A stretch of DNA of 7,927 nucleotides, from assembly GCA_022600695.1 (NCBI GenBank), contig JAHZJY010000235.1:1-7927 (forward strand), read 5' to 3'. Source of the stretch: Actinomycetes bacterium (GTDB taxonomy: Bacteria > Actinomycetota > Actinomycetes > Mycobacteriales > Mycobacteriaceae). The position numbers and the translations under genes were made by a program. The notes below the pieces were generated by a model. It was not told the DNA's origin, searched no databases, and worked only from the letters and a program-made list of their open reading frames with translations. Positions 5,712 to 7,927 of the stretch are shown in pieces (positions within the stretch are counted from its first letter, which is position 1; every line of letters begins with the position of its first letter).

Positions 5712-6389
5712 GTGCACATCGAACCCGGGATCGTCGAAGGATCCAAGGTCATTCTGAGTTACGGCACCGCCGGCGGCGTCGGCCTCTACGCGCTGCACGC
5801 GGCCTGGCAGGCGGTCAAGGAACGGGGCCCGTTCTCGCTGCTGTTCCGTGCGCTGGGTACGACCGCCCTGGTGCTGGTCTTCTTCCAGATATTTCCCCAT
5901 GTCCGGGTCGGCATCTCGGAGGTGCACCTGATCTTCGGCTCGACGCTGTTCCTTTTGTTCGGTGTGGCCCCGGCCGCCATCGGCCTGGCGGCGGGACTAC
6001 TGATCCAGGGACTGCTCTTCGCTCCGCTCGACCTGCCGCAGTACGGGATGAACATCACCACGCTGCTGGTTCCGCTGTTCGGGCTGCAGTACGTCGCCAA
6101 ACGGGTCATCGCGCCGAACACGCCGTACGTTCAGTTGCGGTACCGGCAGGCACTGGCGCTGTCGACCACCTACCAGGCGGGCATCGTCACCTGGGTCGGA
6201 TTCTGGGCGCTCTACGGGCAGGGTTTCGCCGCTGCCAATGTTCAGAGCATCGCGGTCTTCGGTGCGGCCTATCTGGCGGTGATCCTCATCGAGCCACTCG
6301 CTGACCTCGCGGTCCTCGCCGGGGCCAAGAGCCTGCGGCAGTTCAAGGACAGTTCGCTGCTGGAACCGCGGTTGCTCAACCCGGCCTGA
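5712..6389 (+). CDS. CbiM-like cobalt/cobalamin-related membrane transport protein
   Basis: A 225-residue polytopic membrane protein, about the length of CbiM/NikM S-components, which bind Co2+ or Ni2+ for energy-coupling-factor transporters. It starts MHIEPG, close to the MHIPDG start of CbiM, where the free N-terminus and His2 bind the metal. SEVHLIFG with H72 resembles the GTSVHLLG segment that supplies another ligand. The stretch PAAIGLAAGLLIQGLLF (about 87-103) matches the family's next helix, and six or so hydrophobic segments are seen. The residues around H72 are looser than in standard CbiM, so metal choice is uncertain. GTG 5712 is the start because it gives the conserved MHI N-terminus and has GAAGGGA 6 nt before. 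The B12 riboswitch directly upstream ties it to cobalt or B12 supply. No CbiN, CbiQ or CbiO gene lies beside it in the window, so it may act alone or share a distant ATPase module. Family call is good; substrate inferred. Confidence 0.8.
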   Translation: MHIEPGIVEGSKVILSYGTAGGVGLYALHAAWQAVKERGPFSLLFRALGTTALVLVFFQIFPHVRVGISEVHLIFGSTLFLLFGVAPAAIGLAAGLLIQGLLFAPLDLPQYGMNITTLLVPLFGLQYVAKRVIAPNTPYVQLRYRQALALSTTYQAGIVTWVGFWALYGQGFAAANVQSIAVFGAAYLAVILIEPLADLAVLAGAKSLRQFKDSSLLEPRLLNPA

Positions 6390-6390
6390 G

Positions 6391-6423
6391 GCGGCAGCGC
6401 CGCTCGCTCGGTTAGGCTGCCGC
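6391..6423 (+). promoter_or_regulatory. Leaderless-type promoter and inverted repeat before the small membrane protein gene
   Basis: TAGGCT at 6413-6418 fits TANNNT and is followed by exactly 6 nt and then GTG 6425, the geometry expected when the start codon is the first transcribed base. No Shine-Dalgarno is present. An 8-bp perfect inverted repeat, GCGGCAGC (6391-6398) and GCTGCCGC (6416-6423), overlaps the -10. It may be an operator, or a terminator hairpin for the CbiM-like gene, whose stop is at 6387-6389. Confidence 0.55.
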
Positions 6424-6424
6424 T

Positions 6425-6811
6425 GTGAACCTCGAGAAGGTCATTTTCGGCTTCTTCGTGCTGTTGGCGGCGACGCTGAACTTCGGCTTCTTCGTCGGCG
6501 ATATCAGCGATCCTGACGTCCATAACGCCTGGGAGTTATTCGCCGCGCTTCTCGTCGCCCTGATCACGACGATCCTGAAGTTCGGCGACAACACCCAACT
6601 GGGAGCGGTGCAACTGGCTGCCAGCCTGGTCGCGCTGCTCCAACTCGCGGTCGCGTCGGGGCTGTGGGTCTGGGCGACGCAGGTTTCCGCGCAGGGGCTG
6701 GACGGGCACGCCACCGCCAGCGTGGTGTCGCTGTCGGGCGGGGCTTTGCTGGCTAATCTCGTCTCCGTCACGCTTCTGGTCATCGAGACCGCGACGTTCC
6801 GCCGTCGTTAG
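6425..6811 (+). CDS. Small four-helix integral membrane protein of unknown function
   Basis: A 128-residue, mostly hydrophobic protein with four likely membrane helices at about residues 5-25, 36-52, 59-84 and 98-123, ending in a basic RRR tail that predicts a cytoplasmic C-terminus. Polar patches that look conserved are GDISDPDVHNAWELF (25-39) after helix 1, KFGDNTQLGA (52-61) between helices 2 and 3, and SLSGGALLAN (102-111) in helix 4. No signal peptide or catalytic motif is seen. From memory it resembles a conserved small bacterial membrane family of unknown function (possibly DUF6394); I could not verify this. The start is GTG 6425, with no ribosome site but a -10 at leaderless distance. 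The K+ channel gene follows after 28 bp on the same strand without an obvious promoter, so the two are probably co-transcribed. A role as channel accessory subunit is a guess from position. Confidence 0.82.
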   Translation: MNLEKVIFGFFVLLAATLNFGFFVGDISDPDVHNAWELFAALLVALITTILKFGDNTQLGAVQLAASLVALLQLAVASGLWVWATQVSAQGLDGHATASVVSLSGGALLANLVSVTLLVIETATFRRR

Positions 6812-6831
6812 CCGGTCGGCTCAGTCAACAT

Positions 6832-6863
6832 CCAACCCGATGCCCAACCCGATGCCGAACCCG
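6832..6863 (+). repeat. 12-bp tandem repeat at the channel start codon
   Basis: CCAACCCGATGC occurs at 6832-6843 and exactly again at 6844-6855, followed by a partial copy, CGAACCCG (6856-6863). The repeat duplicates the start codon (ATG 6840 and 6852) and encodes MPNPMPNP. No Shine-Dalgarno precedes either ATG, so the true start is uncertain. Confidence 0.85.
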
Positions 6864-7927
6864 CAGAGACGGTTTCATCTCTGGACCCGCCGAACGGTAG
6901 CGAAGCGGCCCTCCGCTACCACCATTCCGAATACGGTGCCGACCACCGAGGTGATCTTCTTGATCATGCGGCGACTGCGAGCGCCCCTGATCGTCGTGGT
7001 CACCACATTCAGCTTCTGCGGGGCCGGGATGATGCTGATGCCGGGCTTGGACGCCGCGGGCAACCCGTACCGGCTGAACATTTTCGATGCCTTCTATCAG
7101 ATGACCATCACGCTGACGACGGTCGGCTACACCGAGGCTCCGTACCCGTTCAGCTACCCGCAGCGCATGTGGCTGTCGATGTCGATCTTCCTGCTCGTCA
7201 TCAGCTGGGGCTACGCCATCGCCGTGTTCTTCGCGCTGATCCAGGGGGCCGCCTTCCAGGCGGCCGTCACCACACAGAAGTTCCGGCGCCAGGTCCGCCG
7301 GATGGTGGAACCCTTTGTGATCGTCGCCGGCTACGGGGATGCCGGCCGGATCGTCGGTACCCAGCTTGACAAGCACTACCGGCGTTTCGTCCTCGTCGAC
7401 GCGCGGGCGGACCGGGTGCAGTCGGTGACAGCCGATCAACTGAGTTTCGACGTTCCCGCTCTGGAAGGGGATTGCGCCACAACGGCGGTCCTCGGTATGG
7501 CCGGCCTGGGGCACCGGGACTGCGAGGGCGTGCTGGCGCTGACTGATGACGACGATACCAACCTGGCAGTGGTGATGACGGCGTCGCTGCTGCGACCGGA
7601 CCTGCCCGTCCTCGGCCGCTGCGGGGAGGATCGCACCCGTGCCCGGATGGAGGGCTTTGCCCCGGGGGCGGCGATCAATGCCGATGACCGGTTCAGTGAG
7701 TACCTGGCGCTGTCAATCCATCGGCCGGTCGGTCAGCAACTCCTGCGGTGGCTGATGGACAACGATCAGGAGCGGCTGCCCCCGCTGCGGCCGGATCTCG
7801 CCGAGCGGCGATGGCTGGTCTGCGCTGAGGGCGAGTTCAGCAACTCGGTGGTCAACGACCTGGCAGGTATCGGTGTCTCCGTCGAGTTCGTCGATCCGGC
7901 CGGCAGTGCCCCGGACTTCTCCGGAGC
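6840..7927 (+). CDS. Two-TM potassium channel with RCK (TrkA-N) domain (3' end outside window)
   Basis: The open frame gives 362 residues and runs off the right edge. Layout: basic N-tail (1-45); membrane helix 1 (about 49-69, LIVVVTTFSF); pore helix and K+ selectivity filter TLTTVGYTEA, with TVGYTE at 94-99; membrane helix 2 (about 110-135); then a cytoplasmic RCK domain with Rossmann motif GYGDAG (164-169), acidic VDARAD (186-191) for the nucleotide ribose, EGD (209-211) and LTDDDDTNL (234-242). From about 323 a second strand-rich segment (RRWLVCAEGEFSNSVVNDL) looks like a degenerate second RCK half, as in two-RCK channels. It should form a tetrameric K+ channel gated by cytosolic ligands such as NAD(H), nucleotides or ions. 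The start is unsure: ATG 6840 or 6852 in the tandem repeat, or GTG 6936, GTG 6951 or ATG 6966 just before helix 1; none has a good ribosome site. It probably forms an operon with the upstream small membrane protein. Confidence 0.9.
   Translation, partial: MPNPMPNPQRRFHLWTRRTVAKRPSATTIPNTVPTTEVIFLIMRRLRAPLIVVVTTFSFCGAGMMLMPGLDAAGNPYRLNIFDAFYQMTITLTTVGYTEAPYPFSYPQRMWLSMSIFLLVISWGYAIAVFFALIQGAAFQAAVTTQKFRRQVRRMVEPFVIVAGYGDAGRIVGTQLDKHYRRFVLVDARADRVQSVTADQLSFDVPALEGDCATTAVLGMAGLGHRDCEGVLALTDDDDTNLAVVMTASLLRPDLPVLGRCGEDRTRARMEGFAPGAAINADDRFSEYLALSIHRPVGQQLLRWLMDNDQERLPPLRPDLAERRWLVCAEGEFSNSVVNDLAGIGVSVEFVDPAGSAPDFSG

Noticed and set aside
5606..6304. 232-codon plus-strand open frame overlapping the CbiM-like gene
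   Set aside because: It is Arg/Gly-rich and out of frame with the clear membrane protein. It begins inside the hairpin after the riboswitch.
6825..7514. 229-codon minus-strand open frame opposite the channel gene
   Set aside because: The plus strand has the TVGYTE filter and Rossmann motif. The minus frame is His/Asp/Arg-rich shadow sequence.

Overview
The window looks like a stretch of actinobacterial chromosome, most likely a mycobacterium (Mycolicibacterium-like). The DNA is GC-rich with strong GC bias at third codon positions, the -10 elements follow the TANNNT pattern, one gene appears to be leaderless, and a cobalamin riboswitch precedes a cobalt-transporter-like gene. This assignment rests on sequence style and recalled families, not on a search. 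I saw no insertion sequence, CRISPR array, tRNA or rRNA.

Left part (1-2693): a TetR-family regulator, cut by the left edge, is read leftward and diverges from a class A FAD monooxygenase of 510 residues. The 80-bp gap between them holds two perfect palindromic operators (TGACC-N4-GGTCA type) centred 31 bp apart. They bracket a TATGAT -10 element, so the regulator probably represses the monooxygenase and itself. Directly downstream, behind a strong ribosome site, is a SAM-methyltransferase gene that has lost the segment encoding its SAM-binding glycine motif. The two halves now lie in different frames. The original unit was probably TetR / monooxygenase / methyltransferase, a layout seen in detoxification or secondary-metabolite tailoring.

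Middle (2709-5323): prfC (peptide chain release factor 3, a GTPase that recycles RF1/RF2) is read leftward and converges tightly on the methyltransferase remnant. Diverging from prfC is an NAD-dependent short-chain dehydrogenase/reductase, which has two in-frame starts, each with a good Shine-Dalgarno.

Right part (5324-7927): a 388-bp non-coding stretch holds a complete cobalamin (B12) riboswitch, with P1, the core and the B12 box visible. After it come a hairpin whose five-base loop is complementary to the L5 loop (predicted kissing loop), a long imperfect stem, and a small hairpin over the Shine-Dalgarno. It leads into a GTG-started CbiM-like membrane protein with no ABC partner genes nearby in the window. 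Next is a small four-helix membrane protein whose GTG start lies six bases after a TAGGCT -10, as expected for a leaderless mRNA. The last gene is a two-TM K+ channel with a TVGYTE filter and a cytoplasmic NAD-binding RCK domain, cut by the right edge. The small membrane protein and the channel look like a functional pair.
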